From: Methanobacteriota archaeon
GTDB lineage: Archaea > Halobacteriota > Methanomicrobia > Methanomicrobiales > Methanoculleaceae
Reading direction: 5' to 3'
DNA length: 64,000 nt
Assembly: GCA_016841955.1 (NCBI GenBank)
Contig: JAENYE010000001.1
Span: 632,025-696,024 of the forward strand
The notes beneath the pieces were generated by a model, which made no database searches, was not told where the DNA came from, and saw only the letters and a program-made list of their open reading frames with translations. The translations under genes and the position numbers were made by a program. Positions within the stretch are counted from its first letter, which is position 1, and every line of letters begins with the position of its first letter. This document shows positions 7,045 through 15,042 of this stretch, piece by piece.

Positions 7045-9054
7045 GTGGACCTCATCCTGCAGGCATACGACGTGCTTCTCTGGGCCGGGCTCCTGAAGGG
7101 GCTCCAGCTGGCCCTCTGGCCCCGCCTCCGCCCGGCACTCGGGGACCATGCCTACCCGGCGGCCTATCCGGCCTCTCTCCTCCTCTTCGCCCTCACGACC
7201 TGGTACTGCGGCCTCCTCCGCATCCCGGTCGCCCTCGCCCTCCTCGTCTTTCTGGCCCTCGGGATCTGGGGCATCCGGCGGGGCGATTACCGGCTCCGGG
7301 AGATCCGGGGCCTCCTTGCCTGGGACGCGGTCTTCCTGGTCGGGTTTTTATTTGCGCTTGCGGTCCGGTTCGTAAACCCGCCCATCGGCTACTTCAGCGA
7401 GCAGTACATGAACCACGCCTTCCTCGCGAGCGTGATCCGGGAACCCGTGGTGCCGCCGCTCGACCCCTGGTTTGCAGGCGGGCACCTCACCGTCTACTAC
7501 TACCTCGGCCACTGGCTGATGGGTTGTCTTGCCGTCGTCACCGGCAGCCCGTCGGAGGTGGCCTTCAACCTCATCCCGGCCACGGTCTACGGGACGGCGT
7601 TTGCGACGCTCTACGCCCTCGGGAATCTCCTCCTCCGGGGGTGGCGGTGGGTGGCGCTCCCGGTTCTCCTCCTCGTCCCCCCGTCGGTCCCCTGGTTCCT
7701 CGCCGCGGGCGCCGACCTCTATCAGGCGTTTCAGGCTACCAACTGGATCATCCCCGGCGCCCGGTTCGAGTTCCCGGCCTTCTCTCTCTTCCTCGGGAAC
7801 GTCCATGCCTTCGAGATAGCCGCGTTCAACCAGTGCCTCCTCATCTTCCTCCTGGGGTTTACGTGGTGCCGGTGGGGCGGGCTCGATCTCCGGGCGCGTG
7901 GCACCCTCGCCCTCCTCCTGGCCTTGAGCATCGGCTCGATGCCGCTCTTATGCTCCTGGGATGCCCTCGTCTACGGTCCCATCGTCGCCGTCTTCCTCCT
8001 CGTGCTCTGGTTCCGCGAGCGGGACCGCTCCACCCTCGCGGCCGCCGCTTCGGTCCCCGCGATCGCCTTCCTCATCTACCTTCCCTACTACCTGCAGCTC
8101 GAACCCGCGGGCGTAGGCGGGATCGGCTGGGGGTTTCCGCCCTCCGAGCCGCTCGCGTTCATCGCTGTCTGGGGCGGGTTCCTCGCGATCGTCTACGCCG
8201 CCGTCGCCCGGGATATCCGGCGGATTCCGGTCCTGCTCGCCGTCGCCATACCGGCACTCGTCACCGGCTACGTCGCCCTCGGGATCGCGCTGGTGCCGCT
8301 CGCCTACCTTCTCCTGCGGCGGCACCACTCGTTCCCGGATCTCCTCTGCATCGCCGGACTTCTGGTGCTCGTCTTCTGCGAGGTCTTCTACCTCCAGGAG
8401 ATGCTCGGCGGGGACTACAGCCGGTTCAACACCATCTTCAAGTTCTACTTCGACGCCTGGATCCTCTTCGGCACGGGCTCCCTCCTCATCGCCGCCGGCT
8501 GGCTTGCACGGCGGCGGCCGGTCCTCCCGGCGGGCCGGTGGCTTGCGATCGTAGCGGCCGCCGCTCTCATTGCCGTCCCGTTCGCCCTCGACGTCGATAT
8601 CGGCCGGGGCCTTCTCGGGATCGACTACCCCCCGGCGGGTTACACCACCCTGGACGGGCTCGCCTACCTCGACGCCACGCGCCCCGGGGAGGCCGCGGCG
8701 GTCGACTACCTCCGGACGCTCGGGGGCGATCAACGGCTTGTGGAGGCGGAGAACGGGGACTATGGGTATTACTCCCGTGCCTCGTCCTTCACCGGCGTCC
8801 CGACGGTCCTCGGGCAGATCGGCCACGAGCTGACCTGGCGGGGGAACGGTGCCTGGTACACTGAGCGTCCGGCGGATATCCGGGCGATCTACGAGGACCC
8901 CGAGAGCACCGTCATGCTCATGGAGAAGTATAACGCGACCCTCCTCTACGTCGGCGAGCCCGAGCACGAGCGTTACGATGTCCGGCTGCCGGACAGCGGA
9001 CTTCGTCTCGTCTACGATGAAGGCGGGGTCCGGATCTACGAGCGGGCCGGATAA
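7045..9054 (+). CDS. DUF2298 ('YYY' type) polytopic membrane protein
   Basis: A 669-residue membrane protein with about 12 to 14 predicted helices. The diagnostic motif HLTVYYYLGHWLMG lies near residues 149-162, and a periplasm-facing NPPIGYFSEQYMNHAF segment precedes it. The C-terminal 150 residues are soluble and face outside. The family (Chlor_Arch_YYY/DUF2298) looks like a GT-C glycosyltransferase and is found in Chloroflexi and archaea; the reaction is unknown. The only suitable start is the GTG at 7045, with a weak ribosome site. The gene ends 23 bases before a secreted beta-propeller protein, so they may be co-transcribed and act at the cell surface. Confidence 0.8.
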   Translation: MDLILQAYDVLLWAGLLKGLQLALWPRLRPALGDHAYPAAYPASLLLFALTTWYCGLLRIPVALALLVFLALGIWGIRRGDYRLREIRGLLAWDAVFLVGFLFALAVRFVNPPIGYFSEQYMNHAFLASVIREPVVPPLDPWFAGGHLTVYYYLGHWLMGCLAVVTGSPSEVAFNLIPATVYGTAFATLYALGNLLLRGWRWVALPVLLLVPPSVPWFLAAGADLYQAFQATNWIIPGARFEFPAFSLFLGNVHAFEIAAFNQCLLIFLLGFTWCRWGGLDLRARGTLALLLALSIGSMPLLCSWDALVYGPIVAVFLLVLWFRERDRSTLAAAASVPAIAFLIYLPYYLQLEPAGVGGIGWGFPPSEPLAFIAVWGGFLAIVYAAVARDIRRIPVLLAVAIPALVTGYVALGIALVPLAYLLLRRHHSFPDLLCIAGLLVLVFCEVFYLQEMLGGDYSRFNTIFKFYFDAWILFGTGSLLIAAGWLARRRPVLPAGRWLAIVAAAALIAVPFALDVDIGRGLLGIDYPPAGYTTLDGLAYLDATRPGEAAAVDYLRTLGGDQRLVEAENGDYGYYSRASSFTGVPTVLGQIGHELTWRGNGAWYTERPADIRAIYEDPESTVMLMEKYNATLLYVGEPEHERYDVRLPDSGLRLVYDEGGVRIYERAG

Positions 9055-9077
9055 CCTTTATCATTCCCGCTCACGGG

Positions 9078-10625
9078 ATGGGGCTCATGACGCGAGCAGC
9101 CGTAGTCATGGCATCCGTCCTCGTGATCTTCGCCCTGGTGGGCTTTGCCGGGGGCGAGGAGTTGCCGGGCGCCGGAAACCTGACGAACGCCGGGTCGGCG
9201 TATGCGGCGGAGTACCGGAACGGCACCTCCGCTACGAGGCTTGCCGGGGAGAACGAGACACTCAACGTGAGCCTTGAATCCGTGGCCGAAGGCTTCGTCG
9301 CGCCGCTGATGCTCACGACCGCCGGCGACGGGACGGGCAGGCTCTTTGTCGTCGACCAGGTCGGGACGGTCTCGATCGTCGACGGGAACGGCACCCTTGT
9401 AACGGAGCCGTTTCTGGACGTCCGGGACCGCATGGTCGATCTCAACCCCTCGTTCGACGAACGCGGCCTCCTCTCGATAGCCTTCCACCCCGGCTTCCGG
9501 GAGAACGGGCGGGTCTTTGCGTTCTACAGCGCACCCCTCCGCGAGGGGGCCCCCGAGGGCTGGGACTCCACGAACCGCCTCTCTGAGTTCCGGGTCGACC
9601 CTGCGGACCCTGACCGGGTGGACATGGCCTCCGAGCGGGTCCTCCTGGAGATCGACAAACCGCAGTCCACCCATAACGGCGGGAGCATCGCTTTTAGCCC
9701 CCGTGACGGCTACCTCTACGTCCCGCTCGGCGACGGCGGCGCAGCAGGCGACAGCGGCACCGGCCACACCCCGGGGACAGGGAACGCCCAGGACCTGACG
9801 ACGATCTACGGCAAGATGCTCCGGATCGACGTGGACGATATCTCTGCCGGGAACGTCTCGGAGCCGCCGGAGAACGTCACCTGGACGACGCAGGCGGGGG
9901 TCCTCTACGGGATCCCTGAGGACAACCCCTTTGTTGCAAACGCGAGTATCCCGCCCGAGATCTACGCTTACGGGTTCCGGAACCCGGCCTTCATCTCGTT
10001 CGACGCCGAAGGCAACCTGTACGTGGCCGACGCAGGCCAGGACCTCTTTGAAGAGGTCTCGCGTGTTGCGAAAGAAGGCAACTACGGCTGGCGCCTCAGG
10101 GAGGGGACCCACTGTTTCGACCTCCTGAATTTCCGAACACCCCCCGTGACCTGCGAGCCCGTCGGTCACCTCGGGGAGCCCCTGATCGATCCTGTCGTCG
10201 AGGGTGGCCATGACCTGGGCACCGTTATCATCGGCGGCCGGGTTTACAACGGCACGGCACTCCCCGACCTTTCGGGACGCTATGTCTTCGGCTACTGGAG
10301 CAATACTTTCGCCCCCGGGAACGCGACCCTGCTCGCCGCGACGCCTCCTGTGGATTGGAACGCATCGGACTTCCCCGATTCCGCCGAAAACCTCACCCCC
10401 GGGGATGTCGCGATGTGGCGGCTGCAGAGGCTCAACGTCACCGCAACGCCCGCAGGATCCGTGGACACCTTCCTCCTCGGGTTCGGTGAGGACAGCGAGA
10501 AGGAACTCTACGTGCTCACGACCGGTGTTGCCGGACCGGATGCGTCCACCGCGACCGGCAGGGTCTGGAAGATCGTCCCGGCGAACGTGACGGTGACGGC
10601 GACCCCTGCCGTCGAGGAGGACTGA
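9078..10625 (+). CDS. Secreted PQQ-type glucose/sorbosone dehydrogenase-like beta-propeller
   Basis: A 515-residue protein with an N-terminal signal segment (AAVVMASVLVIFALVGFAGG) followed by a GSDH/HHIP-type propeller. Recognisable blocks are GRLFVVDQVGTV, DERGLLSIAFHPGF, THNGGSIAFSPRDGYLYV, GDGGAAGD, YGKMLRID, AYGFRNPAFISFD and VADAGQDLFEEV. The blocks carry the catalytic His and Ca/PQQ-contacting residues expected of soluble aldose sugar dehydrogenases. Thr/Ala-rich and Asn-x-Thr/Ser-rich stretches suggest exposure and N-glycosylation. Methanogens are not known to make PQQ, so the cofactor and reaction remain open. The start is ATG 9078; 9087 is possible. Confidence 0.8.
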   Translation: MGLMTRAAVVMASVLVIFALVGFAGGEELPGAGNLTNAGSAYAAEYRNGTSATRLAGENETLNVSLESVAEGFVAPLMLTTAGDGTGRLFVVDQVGTVSIVDGNGTLVTEPFLDVRDRMVDLNPSFDERGLLSIAFHPGFRENGRVFAFYSAPLREGAPEGWDSTNRLSEFRVDPADPDRVDMASERVLLEIDKPQSTHNGGSIAFSPRDGYLYVPLGDGGAAGDSGTGHTPGTGNAQDLTTIYGKMLRIDVDDISAGNVSEPPENVTWTTQAGVLYGIPEDNPFVANASIPPEIYAYGFRNPAFISFDAEGNLYVADAGQDLFEEVSRVAKEGNYGWRLREGTHCFDLLNFRTPPVTCEPVGHLGEPLIDPVVEGGHDLGTVIIGGRVYNGTALPDLSGRYVFGYWSNTFAPGNATLLAATPPVDWNASDFPDSAENLTPGDVAMWRLQRLNVTATPAGSVDTFLLGFGEDSEKELYVLTTGVAGPDASTATGRVWKIVPANVTVTATPAVEED

Positions 10626-10698
10626 TATAGTCCGGCAATTAAACGATAGCCCGTGCAGGTGCCTCCCGCCGGGAGAGCGCCGCAGTCGGAGGTAGATC

Positions 10699-11193
10699 AT
10701 GCCGGAATACACCCTGGCTCCGGTCGGCGAGTCCGACCGGAGGGACGTCGTCGATATCTTCAACCACTATGTCGAGAACACCTTTGCCGCCTACCCGGAG
10801 GAGAAAGTGCCTTATGCTTTCTTCGACCCGATCCTCGGGGTCGCCCGGGATTACCCGGTCGTCGTGGTGCGGGACACCGACGGCGGGGTCGCCGGATTCG
10901 GGATGCTCCGCCCGCATAACCCGATGCCGGCGTTCGCCCGGACCGCCGAGATCACCTGCTTCCTGCGGCCCGAACTGACCGGGCGGGGGATCGGGACGGA
11001 GGTGCTCGGCTACCTGGAGGCTGAAGGGAGGAAGCGCGGGATCGCCTGCATCCTTGCGAGCATCTCCTCGCTGAACGAGGGGAGCATCCGGTTCCACCGG
11101 CGGCACGGATTTATCGAGTGCGGGCGCTTTGGGAACGTCGGCACCAAACGCGGGGTCCTCTTCGATACCGTCTGGATGCAGAAGGAGATCTAA
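10699..11193 (+). CDS. GNAT acetyltransferase, phosphinothricin acetyltransferase-like
   Basis: A 164-residue GNAT domain. The acetyl-CoA loop is PELTGRGIGTEVLGYLEA, with the R/Q-x-x-G-x-G/A pattern. The segment VDIFNHYVENTFAAYPEE matches the N-terminus of phosphinothricin/methionine-sulfone acetyltransferases, and SIRFHRRHGFIECGRF is the C-terminal motif of that subgroup. The likely role is acetylation of an amino acid or small amine in the cytoplasm. It overlaps the end of the converging UbiA gene by four bases. Confidence 0.82.
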   Translation: MPEYTLAPVGESDRRDVVDIFNHYVENTFAAYPEEKVPYAFFDPILGVARDYPVVVVRDTDGGVAGFGMLRPHNPMPAFARTAEITCFLRPELTGRGIGTEVLGYLEAEGRKRGIACILASISSLNEGSIRFHRRHGFIECGRFGNVGTKRGVLFDTVWMQKEI

Positions 11194-12083
11194 ATGACGG
11201 CGCCTGCAATGATCGCCGCGGCGTAAACGATCACCATTGCATGCATGAGCGGGAGCGCCCGCATGGCCGCGGCCGGGCCCTTTCCCCGGAGGATGAGGTA
11301 GTTCACAACACCGAGGAGGACGAGTCCCACGGCAAACCCGGCCATGGCGACCGGTCCAAGGGTGAGGCCGAAGACGAGCGCCATGACAGCGTGGACGGCC
11401 GAGAAGCCGAGGAGCCAGACGGCCGCGCCTTTCATCCCGTAGAGGACCGGGACCGTCGCCATGCCGCGAGCACGGTCGTTCTCGACGTCGGCGATGTCGT
11501 TCGCCGCGAGGTGCGCGAGCGTCCAGGGATAGAAGAAGAGGAAGAAGAGGAGAGCGGTCGTATCGGGGCTGCCGTGGACGAGGTAGCCGGCTACGGGGAA
11601 GAGAGCGAAGTCCGTCCGCCCGACCACCTGGGCGACGGGGATGGCCTGGTCCCGCTTCTTTGTCTGGTAGAAGTATTCGACCGCGTAGGAGTAACCCATG
11701 ATGCCGAGGACGTAGAGGTTGTGGGGGGCAGGGAGGGTTGCGGCAAGTGCGGCCGCAGACCCGGCGAGGACGAGGAAGACGGCGAAGGCCGCCCGGGGGG
11801 AGATCCTCCCCGCCGGTATCGGCCGCTCGCCGAACGGCCGCCAGTAGCGGGTGAGCGAGCCGTTGACGTCCCGCCGGTCGTACTCCCGGTCGACGTAGTC
11901 GTTCAAGACGAGCCCGGCCTCGAACCCGAGGAGGCCGATGAGCGCCGCCCGGCCGACGAGTTCCCACGAGAACCCGCCGTAGTTCTGGAACGCGAGCGCG
12001 AGCCCGGAGCAGAAGAGCAGGGGCCAGACGAAGAAGAAGTGGGCGCGGGTCAGGTCGGCAAACGCGGTAAGTGTCTCTCTCAT
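11190..12083 (-). CDS. UbiA-family prenyltransferase (digeranylgeranylglyceryl phosphate synthase-like)
   Basis: A 297-residue membrane enzyme with about eight helices. The first Asp-rich motif is NDYVDREYDRRDV near residues 61-73, followed by RPFGERPIPAGRIS. The second is NDIADVENDRARGMATVP. Both DxxxD motifs, which bind Mg-diphosphate, are intact. RPIPAG after the first motif is typical of the archaeal lipid and chlorophyll/heme branch of the family rather than MenA. Products could be archaeol lipid precursors. The start is the ATG at 12083; a longer frame to 12176 would run into the divergent rubredoxin start region. Confidence 0.82.
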   Translation of the reverse strand: MRETLTAFADLTRAHFFFVWPLLFCSGLALAFQNYGGFSWELVGRAALIGLLGFEAGLVLNDYVDREYDRRDVNGSLTRYWRPFGERPIPAGRISPRAAFAVFLVLAGSAAALAATLPAPHNLYVLGIMGYSYAVEYFYQTKKRDQAIPVAQVVGRTDFALFPVAGYLVHGSPDTTALLFFLFFYPWTLAHLAANDIADVENDRARGMATVPVLYGMKGAAVWLLGFSAVHAVMALVFGLTLGPVAMAGFAVGLVLLGVVNYLILRGKGPAAAMRALPLMHAMVIVYAAAIIAGAVI

Positions 12084-12174
12084 GATAGCAGGATCGTGTG
12101 TTCTACGCCTGCGCTCAAAAAATGTTGCAGCAGTGTTAAGTCTGCAGCCGGGCCACTCCCCACCGGTGACGACC

Positions 12175-12354
12175 ATGCAGACCTACCGTTGCTCGATATG
12201 CGGGCACATCTACGACCCGAAGACCGTTGAAGCAGGCATTCCGCCGGGAACCGCGTTTGAGGAACTCCCCGGTGACTGGCGCTGCCCGGTCTGCCTTGCC
12301 GAGAAGAGCAGGTTCTCCCCGTTCGTATCTCCTCTCGCGAGACTCGGGCTCTGA
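12175..12354 (+). CDS. Rubredoxin
   Basis: A 59-residue rubredoxin with the two iron-binding knuckles CSICG (residues 6-10) and CPVC near residue 37. GTAFEELPGDWRCP is the family-typical segment before the second knuckle. The C-terminus carries about ten extra residues (VSPLARLGL) after the usual KSRF end. It is a single-iron electron carrier, often serving oxygen- or peroxide-reducing enzymes in anaerobes. The ATG at 12175 follows CACCGGTGACGACC, a good ribosome site. Confidence 0.9.
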   Translation: MQTYRCSICGHIYDPKTVEAGIPPGTAFEELPGDWRCPVCLAEKSRFSPFVSPLARLGL

Positions 12355-12499
12355 GGGTCCGTATCGCGATTTGGCCTGTACTTTACCGGGCGCGAGGCAG
12401 AAGCACCACCGGAGAGAACCTCATAAAAAGGCGGAGAGCGTAGAGTAACTGGCTGCGGCCCCGGAACTCGGGAACCGGGGCGGGCGACGGGAGTTTTCT

Positions 12500-12796
12500 A
12501 TGGTGGATACCTTATTGCCGGGCGCTGCTCTGGCCATTTATGCTCTGGTGAACGCCGTTTCGTTCATCGTCTATTATCGCGACAAAAAGTCCGCGAAGAG
12601 AAACACACGGAGAACACCGGAGAAAAAGCTCCTCGTCCTCGCGCTGTTTGGGCCGTTCGGGGCCTTTGCCGCGATGCGTGCCTTCCGGCACAAGACGCAG
12701 AAGGCGACGTTCAGGCTCGTCCCCCTCTTCCTCTGCCTGCACCTCGTGCTCGCCGCCGCGCTCGCCCTGGGGTCCCTCCCCATCCCATTGTCCTGA
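12500..12796 (+). CDS. DUF1294 family membrane protein
   Basis: A 98-residue protein with three predicted membrane helices: ALAIYALVNAVSFIVYY, LLVLALFGPFGAFAAMRAF and VPLFLCLHLVLAAALALG. The central DKKSAKRNTRRTPEK loop and the FGPFGAFAAMRAFRHKT block are diagnostic of DUF1294. Function is unknown. GGGAG lies about seven bases before the ATG. The stop codon directly abuts the right end of the IS605-type element, so the insertion spared the gene but may have removed its native terminator. Confidence 0.82.
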   Translation: MVDTLLPGAALAIYALVNAVSFIVYYRDKKSAKRNTRRTPEKKLLVLALFGPFGAFAAMRAFRHKTQKATFRLVPLFLCLHLVLAAALALGSLPIPLS

Positions 12797-12960
12797 AGGA
12801 AAAGGTGAACTACCACGCCCTGAAGGGCGTGGCTTCCTGCTTCATGGACAATACTTGCATCACCGAGACGTGATGGAGAGGTATCGTCTCCACAGCACGG
12901 GAAATCGAAGATTTCCCTGGCTGGGAAATGCTCCGCATTTCCACAGGCTCAAAGGGCTGT
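12797..12960 (-). ncRNA. Candidate omega (reRNA) scaffold of the TnpB element
   Basis: In TnpB systems the guide RNA scaffold comes from the tnpB 3' end plus the right end of the element. Here, reading the minus strand, this stretch holds three perfect hairpins: 12924-12931/12935-12942 (8 bp), 12899-12906/12910-12917 (8 bp) and the terminal 12813-12820/12825-12832 (8 bp). It ends at the element boundary, so the guide would come from flanking DNA below about 12797. This is inferred from position and structure only. Confidence 0.45.
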
Positions 12961-14054
12961 TCCATCCTCAAGCGGTGGATATTCACCGCCGCGTTATAAT
13001 CTCGATTAGCAACAAATCCGCAGTACGGGCATTCGTGGACTCTCTCGGATAGGCTCTTTTTCACGATGTTCCCACAGTTTGAACACATCTGTGATGTATT
13101 CCGGGGATCGACTTTGATGAGTGTTGTACCAGCACTTTCAGCCTTGTACGCGAGATAAAAATAGAATCGTCCCCATGAAGCATCGTGAATGCTCCTGTGA
13201 AGTCCCGTGGAGTTGCCTTTCTCCTTCAGACCCTTGATATTCAGGTCTTCGACGCAGATCGTTGCGTACGAGTCCACATACTGCCGGGAGAGTTTATGCA
13301 GGAAATCTTTCTTCTGGTTGGTGGTATGATCATAGACCTTCTCCAGCCTGCTCGTTGCCTTCTTCCAGTTCTGCGAAAATCGTTGCTTCCGGGCAATACT
13401 CTGCTGCAACTTCCTGATCCTGTTCAGTGAACGCTCATAAAAGCGAGGATTCTCGATCACCGCACCATCGCTATCGACCGCAAACGAGTTTAGGCCAACA
13501 TCGATACCAATCGATCTACCCTCTCTCTTCGGTTCAGAAACCTCCAGTTCTGCCTGAATAATCACGTACCACTTGTCACCCGAACGGGTGATCAGGATGC
13601 CCTTCACCTTCCCGGTGTAGGGTCGGTGCATCGTGAACGGGATTGCTCCAGCCTTCGAGAACGTAATTGTGCTGTGCTCCCGGTCGATCTTGAACCCCGA
13701 CTGGTTGTAGTTGAGTGTCCGGTACCGAGAAGCGCTCTTGAACCGGAGTCTGCCGATCTTCCGTCCTTTCTTCTTCGTCTGTGAGAGAGCGCGAATGTTA
13801 CCCCAGAGGGTATAGTTCACCATCTGGAGGACTTTGGAGTAGACTTCTTTCAGTGCCGGATTCTCATCCTTCAGCGTGACGATCCGTGCCTGTGTTGCCC
13901 GCATCGTTGGAGCGATCCCGTTCTCCCGTGCAGTGTTACATTCTTCCAGAAGTTTGTTGTACAGCCACCTACAGGTATCGAGTGCAGCAATCAACCGCGT
14001 CTCGGTGATTGTGTCCGGATACGCCCGATACTTGTAGGAAATGAGCATAGACAA
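12810..14054 (-). CDS. tnpB: RNA-guided endonuclease TnpB (IS605 OrfB family)
   Basis: A 414-residue TnpB with all catalytic features present. RuvC Asp185 lies in GIDVGLNSFAVDS and Glu269 in CVEDLNIKGL. A zinc finger is formed by Cys324/Cys327 and Cys342/Cys345, and the final RuvC Asp352 lies in NRDYNAAVNI. The N-terminal wedge/HTH domain starts YKYRAYPD. Family members cut DNA guided by an RNA made from the element's own right end. The last 45 or so residues (from about 370) are translated through strong hairpins of the right end, so coding and RNA functions overlap there. The start is ATG 14054; ATG 14048 is equally plausible. No frameshift is seen, so the nuclease may be active. Confidence 0.92.
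   Translation of the reverse strand: MSMLISYKYRAYPDTITETRLIAALDTCRWLYNKLLEECNTARENGIAPTMRATQARIVTLKDENPALKEVYSKVLQMVNYTLWGNIRALSQTKKKGRKIGRLRFKSASRYRTLNYNQSGFKIDREHSTITFSKAGAIPFTMHRPYTGKVKGILITRSGDKWYVIIQAELEVSEPKREGRSIGIDVGLNSFAVDSDGAVIENPRFYERSLNRIRKLQQSIARKQRFSQNWKKATSRLEKVYDHTTNQKKDFLHKLSRQYVDSYATICVEDLNIKGLKEKGNSTGLHRSIHDASWGRFYFYLAYKAESAGTTLIKVDPRNTSQMCSNCGNIVKKSLSERVHECPYCGFVANRDYNAAVNIHRLRMEQPFEPVEMRSISQPGKSSISRAVETIPLHHVSVMQVLSMKQEATPFRAW
12813..12832. repeat. Right-end hairpin of the IS605-type element
   Basis: A perfect 8-bp inverted repeat, CCACGCCC/GGGCGTGG, with loop TGAA. It begins immediately after the tnpB stop codon (12810-12812) and encodes the last TnpB residues. This is the imperfect-palindrome type of end that the transposase recognises in the family. 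Confidence 0.75.
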
Positions 14055-14100
14055 CAGGATAGTTCATCATAGATAGAATATACTTGATCCGTGCAGGGTG

Positions 14101-14256
14101 AAAGTGAAGAAGGGCGGCTCCGCTTCACGGCAAATTGAAAATTTGCCTGTTAGAAAACTCCCTTGGGAGTTTTCGTGCACGGAAGATGCAGAGTCTCTTC
14201 CTGACAAGCACAACCCAAAGAGTTGTGCCGTGTCATCCCCGGTCTTCAGGCCGGGG
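14101..14256. repeat. Left-end hairpin cluster of the IS605-type element
   Basis: Four hairpins lie between the tnpB start and the element's outer edge: 14129-14136/14140-14147 (GGCAAATT, loop GAA), 14153-14162/14165-14174 (10 bp, loop TT), a 7-bp GCACAAC/GTTGTGC pair near 14209-14228, and the terminal 14237-14244/14249-14256 (8 bp with one G-U pair, loop TTCA). The last mirrors the right-end hairpin and marks the left end. Confidence 0.65.
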
Positions 14257-14320
14257 ACTTCCCGCTCCGCCCCCTTCACCTCCGCAAGTTAAATCCTGTC
14301 CATTATCTCACCATAACCAT

Positions 14321-14980
14321 ATGGCATACGAGTACGGGCCGCTCCCCCGTCCGCTCGAAGAGACCCTCACGGCGCTGCAGGAAGGCCTCATGCGCGAGTA
14401 CCGGGCGGAGTACCTCCCCGCCCACCGGCGGCCGCCCAAAAGATCGCGGAGGCTCCGGCGGATACGGGGATGGATCGGGGAGACCGGCCACCTGGTCGTG
14501 CAGATCGGCAGATTGGCGCAGCAGACCATCCCCCGCATCGAGCAGGACACCGGGCATACCTTCCGGGGCCCGGACGGGCTCGCCCGGATCCTGATGGACC
14601 CTTCCACGAAACGGCTTTTTTCGGGGGTACTCGCCGGGTTCCCCGAAGAAGCGCTCCCGATCCGTGCGAGGGACCTCGTTCTGCTCGGGAACTTCTCCGA
14701 CGACGTCCGGGCCGCGGCGATCATCGGCGACGTCACCCTGCGGCTGAAGGTCCCCTCCGGCATTCACGTTCTGGAAGGAGATATCGCAGCCCTCTGCGAC
14801 CGGTGGAGACTCCATGAGAGTAGGATCGGTCTTCGAGGCAGTCACCGTCCGGCCGGCGAGACTTCCGCGCGGGAGAAGGAGACCCTTGCCTGGGCTGTCC
14901 TCGGCCTCATCTACATCGAGGGGGGCACCGACGCGCTCGGGCGTGCAGTGTCGCTCCTCGCGTGCGGCCTGGAGGGGTAG
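14321..14980 (+). CDS. RNase III-fold-like protein, probably non-catalytic
   Basis: A 219-residue soluble protein. An N-terminal basic patch (RRPPKRSRRLRRIRG) could bind RNA. The second half resembles an RNase III domain in block order: AAIIGDVTLRL (compare xLGDAVLxL), LEGDIAALCDRWRLHES, then LAWAVLGLIYIEGGTDALGRAV (compare EAxIGAxYLDGG). Only the Asp of IIGD is kept. The other expected acidic residues are replaced, including the Glu of the EA pair, here Trp. This is pattern-level similarity, not a confirmed family. The start is ATG 14321, where the coding character begins; upstream in-frame codons lie in the IS left end. Confidence 0.5.
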   Translation: MAYEYGPLPRPLEETLTALQEGLMREYRAEYLPAHRRPPKRSRRLRRIRGWIGETGHLVVQIGRLAQQTIPRIEQDTGHTFRGPDGLARILMDPSTKRLFSGVLAGFPEEALPIRARDLVLLGNFSDDVRAAAIIGDVTLRLKVPSGIHVLEGDIAALCDRWRLHESRIGLRGSHRPAGETSAREKETLAWAVLGLIYIEGGTDALGRAVSLLACGLEG

Positions 14981-15042
14981 CAGCCCGGCTCTGGAAAAGT
15001 ATACATATCGGATCTCCCCATCTCACGACGGGAGACTCTTCC

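Larger units (their letters stand above)
12797..14262 (-). mobile_element. IS200/IS605-type element carrying only tnpB
   Basis: An element of about 1.46 kb, ends approximate. It holds one tnpB gene and subterminal hairpins at both ends (12813-12832 and 14237-14256), each an 8-bp stem with a four-base loop (TGAA or TTCA), as required by the single-strand transposition of this family. No tnpA gene is present, so movement would need a TnpA supplied elsewhere. GC content is visibly lower than in the flanks. The precise cleavage tetranucleotides were not resolved. Confidence 0.75.
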
